A stretch of DNA of 7,028 nucleotides. Source: Ferroglobus sp. Its GTDB lineage: Archaea > Halobacteriota > Archaeoglobi > Archaeoglobales > Archaeoglobaceae. Shown in pieces: positions 1 to 5,175 of the stretch; position 1 is the first letter of the stretch, and the number at the start of each line of letters is the position of its first letter. Made by a program: the position numbers and the translations under genes. The stretch spans positions 1 through 7,028 of the forward strand of contig WAQS01000106.1 of assembly GCA_015520115.1 (NCBI GenBank). Direction: 5' to 3'. The notes below the pieces were generated by a model, which had not been told where the DNA came from, ran no database searches, and saw nothing but the letters and a program-made list of their open reading frames with translations.

Positions 1-540
1 CTGCTCTTCTAAAGACAACCCCTCAACGTCGCTCGTAAACAAGAACCTCCTCTTTTCTTCGACGAGAACTTCAAGAACGTAGCCAAGCCTGTCATTCGTG
101 CCGTGGGGAACAGGTTTGGAAAAGCTTATCGAAACGTTGCCGAATTCAAACTCTTTTTCATCAGCTACGATTATCTCTTCCGCAACATCCTTAATCTGGC
201 TGAGGAAGAAAGCGCTTCTCCCCATCTGGCTTCTGTTAATCTTGTTTTTCGGATCCTTTATCAAGACGATTTTATCCCTGAAAACTTCCACCTCGTGGGG
301 ATTGTGGTGGTCGTAGTGGTAGTGGGTAACGATGACAATTTCAGCCCTTCCAGCGTACTTCTTTATCCTCTCCCACAGCTTCTCCTTCCTCCTTATCTCC
401 TTTTCGTGAGGCGGCAATCCATATCTCCTTGGACCGAGAGCAACGGAGGGATCTATGATTATCTTGGCATCTTTTGTGAGCACGAAGGTAGCCATGCTTC
501 TCGCTCCGAAGGAGTCGAAAGCGAGGGGAATTATCTTCAC
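1..540 (-). CDS. UPF0282-type metallo-beta-lactamase-fold protein (C-terminus off window)
   Basis: The first 180 codons of a gene that continues past base 1. It has the metallo-beta-lactamase metal site: THYHYDHH at residues 72-79 gives the HxHxDH ligands (H73, H75, D77, H78), followed by H146 in VPHG and D171 in TSDVEG. The N-terminus (KIIPLAFDSFGARSMATFV, then IDPSVALGPRRYGLPPHE) matches what I recall of UPF0282, an archaeal family of about 300 residues with no established substrate. Hydrolysis using a dinuclear metal centre is likely from the fold, but the substrate is unknown. GTG at 540 is the likely start: an in-frame TAA lies four codons upstream, and the family's conserved N-terminus begins there. 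The next ATG, codon 16, would remove that conserved block. No Shine-Dalgarno sequence precedes GTG, so the mRNA may be leaderless. It diverges from the CBS gene across 52 bp. Confidence 0.85.
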   Translation of the reverse strand, partial: MKIIPLAFDSFGARSMATFVLTKDAKIIIDPSVALGPRRYGLPPHEKEIRRKEKLWERIKKYAGRAEIVIVTHYHYDHHNPHEVEVFRDKIVLIKDPKNKINRSQMGRSAFFLSQIKDVAEEIIVADEKEFEFGNVSISFSKPVPHGTNDRLGYVLEVLVEEKRRFLFTSDVEGLSLEEQ

Positions 541-545
541 AGCAG

Positions 546-571
546 TATTTTAATTTGAAAAAAGTTAAAAC
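546..571. promoter_or_regulatory. AT-rich divergent promoter between UPF0282 and CBS genes
   Basis: The 52-bp gap 541-592 has two AT-rich candidate TATA elements. TATTTTAATTT at 546-556 is centred about 25 bases upstream of position 576, so a plus transcript starting there would include the GAGG at 578-581 that can serve as ribosome binding site for the CBS gene. On the minus strand TTTTAACT around 563-570 is centred about 26 bases before the GTG at 540, which fits a leaderless transcript. The assignment rests on spacing and base composition only. Confidence 0.4.
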
Positions 572-592
572 TGTTTCGAGGAAATAAAATTC

Positions 593-976
593 ATGAAACT
601 TGGAGAGGTTATGAAAAGAGACCTTGTTGTTGTGGACGAGAAAACCAAAGTTTCGGAAGTCTGCAAGATTATGGGCGAGAAGAGAATCGGAAGCGTTTTG
701 GTTTCAAGAAACGGAGAAATCTACGGTATATTCACCGAAAGGGATCTTCTATCTAAAGTTTTTCCCGACAACGGCTTGGAGAGGGAAGTAGGAAGATACG
801 CTACAACTCCGCTCATCACAGTTTCTCCAGATTACAGCGTGAAGGAAGCTGCGAAGATAATGGCCGAGATGAAGATAAGGAGGCTCGTCGTAGTTGAGGA
901 GGGAAAAGTGACCGGAATTTTCACGGCAAGCGATCTCGTAGAGGTTTTAGCTAAACATCCAGAGCTTATGAGGTGA
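593..976 (+). CDS. Two-CBS-domain protein
   Basis: A 127-residue stand-alone protein made of a CBS pair (Bateman module). CBS1 spans about residues 7-58 and ends with GIFTERDL (45-52). CBS2 spans about 70-122 and ends with GIFTASDL (108-115). Both carry the G-h-x-T-x-x-D pattern that in this family contacts the ribose and phosphate of adenine nucleotides, so nucleotide or SAM-type ligand sensing is likely; the ligand and the target cannot be read from sequence. There is no membrane segment or fused enzyme. ATG at 593 is preceded by GAGG at 578-581, eleven bases away, a somewhat long but usable spacing. It is first in a run of four plus-strand genes, and its TGA stop lies inside the ribosome binding site of the next gene, which implies co-translation. 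It may act as a regulatory partner in trans; archaeal genomes carry many such proteins of unknown role. Confidence 0.9.
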   Translation: MKLGEVMKRDLVVVDEKTKVSEVCKIMGEKRIGSVLVSRNGEIYGIFTERDLLSKVFPDNGLEREVGRYATTPLITVSPDYSVKEAAKIMAEMKIRRLVVVEEGKVTGIFTASDLVEVLAKHPELMR

Positions 977-977
977 T
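970..977 (+). promoter_or_regulatory. Strong Shine-Dalgarno overlapping the CBS gene stop codon
   Basis: GAGGTGAT at 970-977 fits the archaeal 16S rRNA 3' end very well and sits three bases before the ATG at 981. It contains the TGA stop (974-976) of the CBS gene, so termination of the upstream gene and initiation of the Cys-rich gene use the same bases. This supports ATG 981 as the start and argues for coupled expression. Confidence 0.75.
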
Positions 978-980
978 GTT

Positions 981-1202
981 ATGAAATGCGTTACCTGCGG
1001 AAAGGAGCTTAAAGAGGATGAGGAAGGAGTCAGCTGGAGGAGGTGCACAATTTGCAAAAAGCCGGTGTGCTTTGACGACATCCACTACATAGGCACTTGG
1101 ATGAGAACGATATACAGAAACTACGTCGATGTTATTCCGGTTTGCGAAAACGAACTGCCGAAAAAGAGAATAAAAAGGCTGGTTGAAGAAAAGTTGGAAT
1201 GA
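981..1202 (+). CDS. Small cysteine-rich, probably zinc-binding protein of unknown function
   Basis: A 73-residue protein I do not recognise as a named family. It has a CxxC at residues 3-6 and a second CxxC at 22-25, followed by C30, H35 and C55. The two CxxC pairs separated by 15 residues are the classic layout of a zinc ribbon or treble-clef knuckle, and C30, H35 and C55 could complete a second site. The middle is aromatic (HYIGTWMRTIYRNYVD, 35-50) and the C-terminus is strongly basic and helical (KKRIKRLVEEKLE), features compatible with nucleic-acid or protein binding. The start is supported by a strong Shine-Dalgarno at 970-977. Its stop overlaps the trmY start in an ATGA, so it is almost certainly translated together with TrmY. 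It could be an accessory factor for the tRNA methyltransferase, but that is inference from position only. Confidence 0.8.
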   Translation: MKCVTCGKELKEDEEGVSWRRCTICKKPVCFDDIHYIGTWMRTIYRNYVDVIPVCENELPKKRIKRLVEEKLE

Positions 1203-1780
1203 GAGAATTTCTGATTATAGGGAGTAAAGCTAAAACTGATAAATTCAGCCTGAACGACTTGCCGGGAGCGGGAAGAATCGACATACTTTGCAGATGCGTA
1301 TCCTCAGCTTTCTTTCTCTCCCACGATATAAGGAGGGACGTGAACGTTTACTTGCTTTTACTCGGTCCTCCGGATCCTCCTAAAGTAATAAAGATAGTTG
1401 GAAGGGAAGTCAAGTACATGCCCCCGGATGAGAGGGGAATAGCTGGATTGATAAGAAAGGCTCTCGAAGTAAAAGCGGATGAAAGCTGGAAGAAGAGCTC
1501 TCCGGGAATTTACGTGGCTAAAAAAGGTCTTGAGGAGCTGCTCGATGAAACCGCTTCGGACGTTTATTACCTCAGAGAAGACGGGGAAGACGTTAGGGAT
1601 TTCGAAACTAAAGACGGTCTTTTCGTTCTCGGAGACCACAAAGGAGTTCCGAGAGAACTTGAAGAAATTATATTAAGCAAAGCGAAAAAAATAATTGGAA
1701 TTCCGACGAAAAGCCTTATGGCTGAACACTGCATAACGATACTTCACTACGAGCTGGACAGAAAGCAACTGAATTCGTAA
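1199..1780 (+). CDS. trmY: tRNA (pseudouridine(54)-N1)-methyltransferase TrmY
   Basis: A 193-residue SPOUT-class methyltransferase (the former DUF358 family). In this family the enzyme transfers methyl from S-adenosylmethionine to N1 of pseudouridine 54 in the T-loop of archaeal tRNAs, giving m1-pseudouridine in place of bacterial ribothymidine. Visible signatures are the MREF start, LPG-GRID-L-RCVSSAFFLSHDIRRDV over residues 21-48, PPDER (75-79), the GDHKGVP loop (145-151) expected in the C-terminal SAM-binding knot, and the C-terminal AEHCITILHYELD (175-187) with conserved Cys178. The length is normal for the family and nothing is missing. ATG at 1199 overlaps the upstream TGA by four bases (ATGA) with no strong Shine-Dalgarno, so initiation probably depends on coupling to the Cys-rich gene. 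The GNAT gene follows after five bases. Confidence 0.93.
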   Translation: MREFLIIGSKAKTDKFSLNDLPGAGRIDILCRCVSSAFFLSHDIRRDVNVYLLLLGPPDPPKVIKIVGREVKYMPPDERGIAGLIRKALEVKADESWKKSSPGIYVAKKGLEELLDETASDVYYLREDGEDVRDFETKDGLFVLGDHKGVPRELEEIILSKAKKIIGIPTKSLMAEHCITILHYELDRKQLNS

Positions 1781-1785
1781 ATGTC

Positions 1786-2259
1786 ATGTACTCCGAATTT
1801 TTTGATAAAGCCGGAGAGATCATCTTCGTCACGAACTACGTTCAAGAGGAGAAGAAGAACCTCGTAAGATTTTACGAGAGATTCGATCAAAAGAGAAGAT
1901 GCTGCGGTCTTCCGCCGGTGAGCAGAGAGTCTATAGAGAAATGGCTTGAGGATTTGAGCAAAAACGGATACGGGTTCATAGCAAAAAGAGGAGAAGAAAT
2001 TGTGGGGCACATAGCGGTCGTTCCAAAAAACGGTGAAGCTGAATTCGTCGTTTTCATTCACAGAGATTACGAGGACAGAGGAATAGGCAAGAACCTCATC
2101 GAATTTGCTGCAAAATTTTTGAAAGATATCGGAGTTAAGAAGCTCGTTGCTGTAACGGAAGCTACGAACAGAAGAGCTATAAAGACGTACTTACGCCTCG
2201 GCTTTTCGGTTGTCGGAAGAGAAAGCTTCTACGTTCACTTCGAGAGAGTCCTCGATTGA
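1786..2259 (+). CDS. GNAT-family N-acetyltransferase
   Basis: A 157-residue Gcn5-related acetyltransferase that would transfer acetyl from acetyl-CoA to an amine. The fold is visible from about residue 65: strand GYGFIAKRGEEIVGHIAVV, then the motif-A acetyl-CoA pyrophosphate loop with RDYEDRGIGKNLIEFA (R/Q-x-x-G-x-G), then motif B with EATNRRAIKTYLRLGF, where the N-x-x-A-x-x-x-Y/L-x-x-x-GF pattern is typical. The N-terminal 60 residues form a helical lead (RFYERFDQKRRCCGLPP, then an amphipathic helix), reminiscent of the N-terminus of lysine acetyltransferases of the Pat type, but similarity at this level does not identify the substrate. Small molecules, protein lysines and protein N-termini are all possible. 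It follows trmY by five bases with no evident Shine-Dalgarno, so re-initiation is likely. It is last in its operon and ends convergent with the HIT gene. Confidence 0.88.
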   Translation: MYSEFFDKAGEIIFVTNYVQEEKKNLVRFYERFDQKRRCCGLPPVSRESIEKWLEDLSKNGYGFIAKRGEEIVGHIAVVPKNGEAEFVVFIHRDYEDRGIGKNLIEFAAKFLKDIGVKKLVAVTEATNRRAIKTYLRLGFSVVGRESFYVHFERVLD

Positions 2260-2271
2260 TCAGATTCAGCT

Positions 2272-2276
2272 AAAAA
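2272..2276 (-). terminator. Possible T-run terminator of the HIT gene
   Basis: In the 34-bp gap between the convergent GNAT and HIT genes the minus strand carries a run of five T about 18 bases after the HIT stop. Archaeal terminators are often simple T-runs without a hairpin, and I see no strong stem-loop here. The evidence is weak. Confidence 0.25.
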
Positions 2277-2293
2277 TTGTTAGGTGCGTAGGC

Positions 2294-2767
2294 TCACAAA
2301 TACTTTTTCAGCTTCTTGTAGCTCTCCTCGATTGCTTCAGGAATTACCTTAACGTCAGCCAGCACCGGCATGAAGTTCGTGTCTCCGTTCCATCTCGGCA
2401 CGATGTGAAGATGAATATGATCCTCTATTCCCGCTCCAGCCACCTTACCTAAATTTATCCCGAGGTTGAAGCCGTCCGGATTCATAGCCTTTTTGATGAC
2501 TTCTACCATTTTTTGGGAGAGCTTCATCATCTCCAAAGCTTCCTCCTCATTCAGATCTTCAACACTCGCAACGTGTCTGTAGGGAGCGATCATCAAATGT
2601 CCGGGGTTGTAGGGGTAGTTGTTCATTATTACGAAGCAGCTCTTTCCTCTGTACAAAATAAGCCTTTCCTCATCCTTATTCTCCTTCGGAAAGTCGCAGA
2701 ATATGCATCCTTCGTATTTTGGCGATTCTATGTACCTTATCCTCCAAGGAGCGAAAATCCTCTCCAT
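2294..2767 (-). CDS. HIT-family nucleotide hydrolase/transferase, Ap4A phosphorylase-like type
   Basis: A 157-residue histidine-triad protein. The catalytic HxHxHxxP motif is HIHLHIVPRW at residues 117-126, with H119 the expected nucleotide-attacking histidine. An N-terminal CIFC (21-24) probably binds zinc, and NPGHLMIAPYRHV (54-66) is the usual strand leading to the active site. APWRIRYI near the N-terminus and the GAGIEDH and WNGDTNFMPVLADVKVIPE stretches resemble the bacterial HIT subgroup containing mycobacterial Ap4A phosphorylase, so degradation of diadenosine polyphosphates or another nucleotide with a phosphate leaving group is likely. The exact substrate is inference. I place the start at ATG 2767 rather than the in-frame ATG at 2836: conserved similarity begins at MERIFAPW, the extra 23 codons would run into the divergent DUF488 gene, and a TATA-like box lies about 24 bases upstream of 2767. 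There is no Shine-Dalgarno, so the mRNA is probably leaderless. Confidence 0.9.
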   Translation of the reverse strand: MERIFAPWRIRYIESPKYEGCIFCDFPKENKDEERLILYRGKSCFVIMNNYPYNPGHLMIAPYRHVASVEDLNEEEALEMMKLSQKMVEVIKKAMNPDGFNLGINLGKVAGAGIEDHIHLHIVPRWNGDTNFMPVLADVKVIPEAIEESYKKLKKYL

Positions 2768-2785
2768 GGTAATTCGTGGCAGCAA

Positions 2786-2794
2786 TCTATATTT
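2786..2794. promoter_or_regulatory. Single TATA-like element between divergent HIT and DUF488 genes
   Basis: CTATATTTA at 2786-2794 is the only strong TATA-like sequence in the 48-bp gap; on the minus strand it reads TAAATATAG. Its centre, near 2790, is about 26 bases from the GTG at 2816 on the right and about 23 bases from the ATG at 2767 on the left. Both distances match the usual archaeal spacing from TATA box to transcription start, so both genes could be transcribed as leaderless mRNAs from one element. Neither start has a Shine-Dalgarno. Confidence 0.5.
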
Positions 2795-2815
2795 AGAGTT
2801 CTCGATAACTTGGAT

Positions 2816-3253
2816 GTGTTCTACACTATCGGACATTCGAATCTAAGCATCGAGGAGTTTATCGAGCAGCTGAAAAAGTTTGGGATAGAAGTAGTTGTTG
2901 ACGTTAGGAGGTTTCCGACTTCGAAGCACGAGCACTTTAAAAGGGAAAATCTCGAAGAGTTTCTGAAAAGAGAGGGAATCGATTACGTGTGGCTTGGGAA
3001 GTACCTTGGAGGGTACAGAGGAGACTACGTCAAGTACATGGAAAGCGAAGATTTCAAAAGAGGAATAAACGAGCTCCTCAAACTTAAAGATAAGAAGGTG
3101 GCGATAATGTGTGCCGAGAGATTCTACATGAGGTGCCACAGAAAGTACATAAGCGAATACCTTGAAGCCCTCGGGTTTGAAGTTTACCACATACAGAGGG
3201 GAAAAGCTTACAGACACAAAAAGTTAAAGGGCAGCCCAGAACATGAAAATTAG
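2816..3253 (+). CDS. DUF488 family protein
   Basis: A 145-residue member of DUF488, a widespread family without an agreed biochemical function. Hallmarks are the N-terminal YTIGHSN (residues 3-9), VVDVRRFP (27-34), and the MCAE (98-101) then CHRKYI (107-112) pair, in which C99, E101, C107, H108 and R109 are the conserved polar residues that suggest a metal or active site. The K-Y-L-G-G-Y-RGDY segment (62-71) is also typical. I choose GTG at 2816, which yields MFYTIGHSN and lies about 26 bases after a TATA-like box. TTG at 2810 is the alternative. The frame stays open another 100 codons upstream, but that part is antisense to the HIT gene and is not similar to the family. The last 30 bases overlap the end of the convergent MoaD-like gene. 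The C-terminal tail is basic (GKAYRHKKLKGS). Confidence 0.85.
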   Translation: MFYTIGHSNLSIEEFIEQLKKFGIEVVVDVRRFPTSKHEHFKRENLEEFLKREGIDYVWLGKYLGGYRGDYVKYMESEDFKRGINELLKLKDKKVAIMCAERFYMRCHRKYISEYLEALGFEVYHIQRGKAYRHKKLKGSPEHEN

Positions 3254-3478
3254 CTCATCTTCATCGGAAAACTTCATTCTCTCCAACTCCTCCTTTCCGA
3301 CAATTCTACCGTTCACGGAGATTATGTAGAGATCCACCGCATCGAACTCCTCCTTAGCCTCGGGAAAAGTCTCCTTCAGCTTTCTTATAAGTTCATCAAA
3401 GTTTAAAGAGCCGTTTATTTTCACCTCCGCCTCCCTTCCAACCTTCATTCCAAGCTCTCCGAAAAACTTAAGCTTCAT
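3224..3478 (-). CDS. MoaD/ThiS-like beta-grasp protein lacking C-terminal Gly-Gly
   Basis: An 84-residue protein with the MoaD pattern: MKLKFFGELGMKVGREAEV as the first hairpin, then the LNFDELIRKLKETFPEA helix, VDLYIISVNGRIV (48-60) and SDEDELIFMF (71-80), corresponding to the 'GDEV-L-PP' strand near the MoaD C-terminus. Sulfur carriers of this family (MoaD, ThiS, SAMPs) end in Gly-Gly, which is adenylated and thiocarboxylated. Here the protein ends FWAAL, with no glycine, so it should not work as a sulfur carrier or protein modifier in the usual way. The other two minus-strand frames at this point also encode no Gly-Gly, which argues against a simple frameshift. ATG overlaps the hemerythrin stop (ATGA) and has a good Shine-Dalgarno at 3484-3490. 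It may bind a partner as a structural or regulatory beta-grasp domain. Confidence 0.75.
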   Translation of the reverse strand: MKLKFFGELGMKVGREAEVKINGSLNFDELIRKLKETFPEAKEEFDAVDLYIISVNGRIVGKEELERMKFSDEDELIFMFWAAL

Positions 3479-4023
3479 ACTTTCTCCTCCAGCTCAGCCA
3501 CGAGCCTCTCGTACTTCTCTTTTTCCTTATCGATCCTTTCAAAATCCTTCAGAAGTTTTTTCTCCTCCTCAACGCTCAAATACGGATGCATCGCCGGGAA
3601 TAATCCTTGATCTTCCTTCACGATGTGATCTCTGAGCATGGAATGGTAAGCCAGTGCAAAATCCTTTAGCTTTTCGAAATTCGACGCATTCTCCTTAATT
3701 TTCTCTACAAGCTCAGCTCCGACTCTGTGATCATTCTCAAGAGCTTCCACCATGTCTATTATGTGCTTAGGAGCTTTTTCCCTTAAAACTTTGAAAACGA
3801 TCTCTTCCTCCTTCCCGTGGTGAATCTCCCCGGTGTACTTGGAGAAAAACTCCGCAAGAGACAAGTAAAGTTCTTCATCTTCGATCTTTTTCTCTATCGC
3901 TTTCTTCAAAACGCTCAGAGCTCTTTCTATAACCCTGTGCTCATCCATCATCACTTTGGTGGCTGGATACTCTTCCTCGACTTTTTCCTCAATCTCCTCT
4001 ATCCAATCTAAGTCTTCCTCCAT
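3475..4023 (-). CDS. Hemerythrin-like HHE cation-binding domain protein
   Basis: A 182-residue, highly charged, probably four-helix protein of the hemerythrin HHE family, which binds a non-haem di-iron centre. Candidate metal ligands occur at the expected intervals: H29 (DEHRVIERAL), H68 or H69 with E72-E74 (EIHHGKEEEI), H99 (ENDHRVG), and H127 with H133 and E137 (YHSMLRDHIVKED). The DEH, HHGKEE, NDH and HI-KED motifs are typical of stand-alone HHE proteins. Roles known in the wider family include sensing or storing O2, NO detoxification and iron-sulfur repair; the sequence does not separate these. About 20 acidic residues precede the domain, and a KEKEKYERLVAELEEKV coiled-coil-like tail follows it. 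There is no signal peptide, so it is cytoplasmic. ATG at 4023 lacks a Shine-Dalgarno but has a TATA-like box about 24 bases upstream. It is translationally coupled to the MoaD-like gene. Confidence 0.88.
   Translation of the reverse strand: MEEDLDWIEEIEEKVEEEYPATKVMMDEHRVIERALSVLKKAIEKKIEDEELYLSLAEFFSKYTGEIHHGKEEEIVFKVLREKAPKHIIDMVEALENDHRVGAELVEKIKENASNFEKLKDFALAYHSMLRDHIVKEDQGLFPAMHPYLSVEEEKKLLKDFERIDKEKEKYERLVAELEEKV
3484..3490 (-). promoter_or_regulatory. Shine-Dalgarno of the MoaD-like gene
   Basis: The minus strand reads GGAGGAG five bases before the ATG at 3478, inside the last codons of the hemerythrin gene. It fixes the start and shows that the small MoaD-like gene has its own ribosome entry within the bicistronic message. 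Confidence 0.7.
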
Positions 4024-4041
4024 GAAAGAAGTTAGCCAAAC

Positions 4042-4051
4042 AATAAATAAT
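4042..4051 (-). promoter_or_regulatory. TATA-like box upstream of the hemerythrin gene
   Basis: On the minus strand ATTATTTATT occupies 4051-4042, centred about 23 bases before the ATG at 4023. The start has no Shine-Dalgarno, so the spacing fits leaderless transcription starting at or next to the ATG. This would drive the hemerythrin and MoaD-like gene pair independently of the upstream AAA ATPase gene. Confidence 0.45.
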
Positions 4052-4074
4052 TAGATTTCTCCTAAGAACTTCGG

Positions 4075-4079
4075 AAAAA
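4075..4079 (-). terminator. Possible T-run terminator of the AAA ATPase gene
   Basis: Four bases after the stop codon of the AAA gene the minus strand has five T in a row. No stem-loop is evident. Together with the TATA-like box just downstream it would separate the AAA gene transcript from that of the hemerythrin gene. Confidence 0.3.
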
Positions 4080-4083
4080 GTGC

Positions 4084-5142
4084 TTAAAGGAACATCTGCT
4101 TCGGAGGTTGCTTCACAGGCTTTTTAAGTTTGGAAATTGCGTCAAGCATATCCTTTGTCGTAACAACCTCCCTCCCCTCAATTATCGCCCTGTGGAGAGA
4201 ACTCTTTATGACCTTCTCCACGAGATCCCTGCCGGATAAACCTTCGGTCGCCTTGGCAATTTCCTCAAGATTTACCTCAACCTTCAACGGAAACTCTCTC
4301 AGGTTTCTTTCAATAATCTCCTTTCTCTCCTCAATCCCCGGAAGGGTGAACTCAATTTCCTCCTCGAATCTGCTCCTTATCGACGGATCGAGGAACTCTA
4401 TTCTGTTCGTAGCTGCTATCGTGCAAATTCCTTCCCTCCTTTCAATCCCGTCCAATTCGGTAAGCAGAGCGTTTACGATTTCGCTAACATCTCCCCTCAA
4501 ATCCTGGTAGCTCCTATCCAGAGCTATGCTGTCGAACTCGTCAAGGAAAACTATGCACGGAGCTATTTGTTTGGCTCTCTCGTAAAGCTCGTGGATTTTT
4601 CTCGCTCCTTCTCCTACATGCTCCCCTATGAGCCTTGTGGACTTAACGGAGAGGAAAGGAACTTTAGCTTCGTTCGCCAAAGCCTTAGCCATCATCGTCT
4701 TTCCCGTTCCCGGCGGACCGTAAAAAAGGACATTCTTGGGAGCCCACTTTCCGAACTTCTCCGGATTTTTGAGGTATTCGAGTATTATCCTCGCCTTTTT
4801 CTTCGCCTCTTCCTGTCCAACCACATCCTCAAGCCTCACATCTTTGACTATCTCCGTCACGATGTCCCTCGAATAGTTTTCGACCACTATGATAGTCCCT
4901 TCCCCAATGTATCCGCTTTCTGGCTCGCAACTCTTAACTTCGAAGGCAAAATCCGGGAAAAGGCGGTAATCGAAGAGCATCTTTCCCTTTGAAACGAACT
5001 CTCCTTTCCACTGATCCTTGGCGTAGCGATCAAAAACCTTGGGATTGTCCACTACCGGATACTCGTGATAACTTGCCTTTAAAGGATACCCGAGGGGTTT
5101 GAGTATCAAGTACTTCACTTCGCCTCTTTTTTCCTTTTCCAT
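4084..5142 (-). CDS. AAA ATPase, AMA/PAN-like unfoldase
   Basis: A 352-residue protein with one AAA domain of the proteasomal/Cdc48 class. Residues 1-100 form a non-ATPase N-domain, largely beta and ending IIVVENYSRD; no long coiled coil is visible, unlike PAN. The AAA core begins at VRLEDVVGQEEAK, with Walker A GPPGTGKT (142-149), Walker B CIVFLDEFD (196-204), sensor-1 ATNR (244-247), the second region of homology with arginine fingers R256 and R258 (DPSIRSRFEEEI), and a sensor-2-like GLSGRDL (301-307). The length and single AAA domain fit AMA, a family described from Archaeoglobus and methanogens and implicated as a 20S proteasome partner. The C-terminus is QMFL, close to the HbYX docking motif but with Phe for Tyr. 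The first pore loop reads LIGEHVGEG (171-179), with His where PAN has an aromatic. It would unfold proteins using ATP in the cytoplasm. The AMA assignment is from memory; a generic AAA unfoldase is the fallback. Confidence 0.85.
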   Translation of the reverse strand: MEKEKRGEVKYLILKPLGYPLKASYHEYPVVDNPKVFDRYAKDQWKGEFVSKGKMLFDYRLFPDFAFEVKSCEPESGYIGEGTIIVVENYSRDIVTEIVKDVRLEDVVGQEEAKKKARIILEYLKNPEKFGKWAPKNVLFYGPPGTGKTMMAKALANEAKVPFLSVKSTRLIGEHVGEGARKIHELYERAKQIAPCIVFLDEFDSIALDRSYQDLRGDVSEIVNALLTELDGIERREGICTIAATNRIEFLDPSIRSRFEEEIEFTLPGIEERKEIIERNLREFPLKVEVNLEEIAKATEGLSGRDLVEKVIKSSLHRAIIEGREVVTTKDMLDAISKLKKPVKQPPKQMFL

Positions 5143-5155
5143 CGTAATGGATAAG

Positions 5156-5175
5156 TAATTTAAGCCTATTAATAA
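5156..5175. promoter_or_regulatory. Staggered TATA-like boxes between divergent AAA ATPase and thpR genes
   Basis: The 44-bp gap 5143-5186 holds two AT-rich elements. TAATTTAA at 5156-5163 is centred about 27 bases before the thpR ATG at 5187 and suits plus transcription. TATTAATAA at 5167-5175 (minus strand TTATTAATA) is centred about 29 bases before the AAA gene ATG at 5142 and suits minus transcription. The boxes cross over, each lying nearer the gene it does not serve. Neither start codon has a Shine-Dalgarno, consistent with leaderless or near-leaderless mRNAs. Confidence 0.45.

Noticed and set aside
301..330. Apparent GTG/GTA triplet repeat
   Set aside because: It is the complement of codons for THYHYDHHNP; conserved active-site coding explains it.
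103..558. Plus-strand open frame of 151 codons with a run of valines
   Set aside because: It is antisense to the UPF0282 gene; the valine run is the complement of the His/Tyr/Asp-rich metal motif, and the protein has no recognisable domain.
970..990. Possible C box of a C/D-box guide RNA (GGTGATGT); similar TGATGA strings occur elsewhere on both strands
   Set aside because: No matching D, C' and D' boxes at proper spacing, and all lie in coding sequence or are explained by the Shine-Dalgarno.
2513..2815. 100-codon N-terminal extension of the DUF488 frame
   Set aside because: It is antisense to the HIT gene, not similar to the family, and the promoter geometry supports GTG at 2816.
2768..2836. 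23-codon N-terminal extension of the HIT protein
   Set aside because: The HIT similarity begins at the ATG at 2767, and the extension would cross the TATA-like box and the start of DUF488.
4130..4992. Plus-strand open frames of 126 and 141 codons opposite the AAA ATPase gene
   Set aside because: Serine- and leucine-rich shadows of the AAA coding strand, with no domain or start signal.
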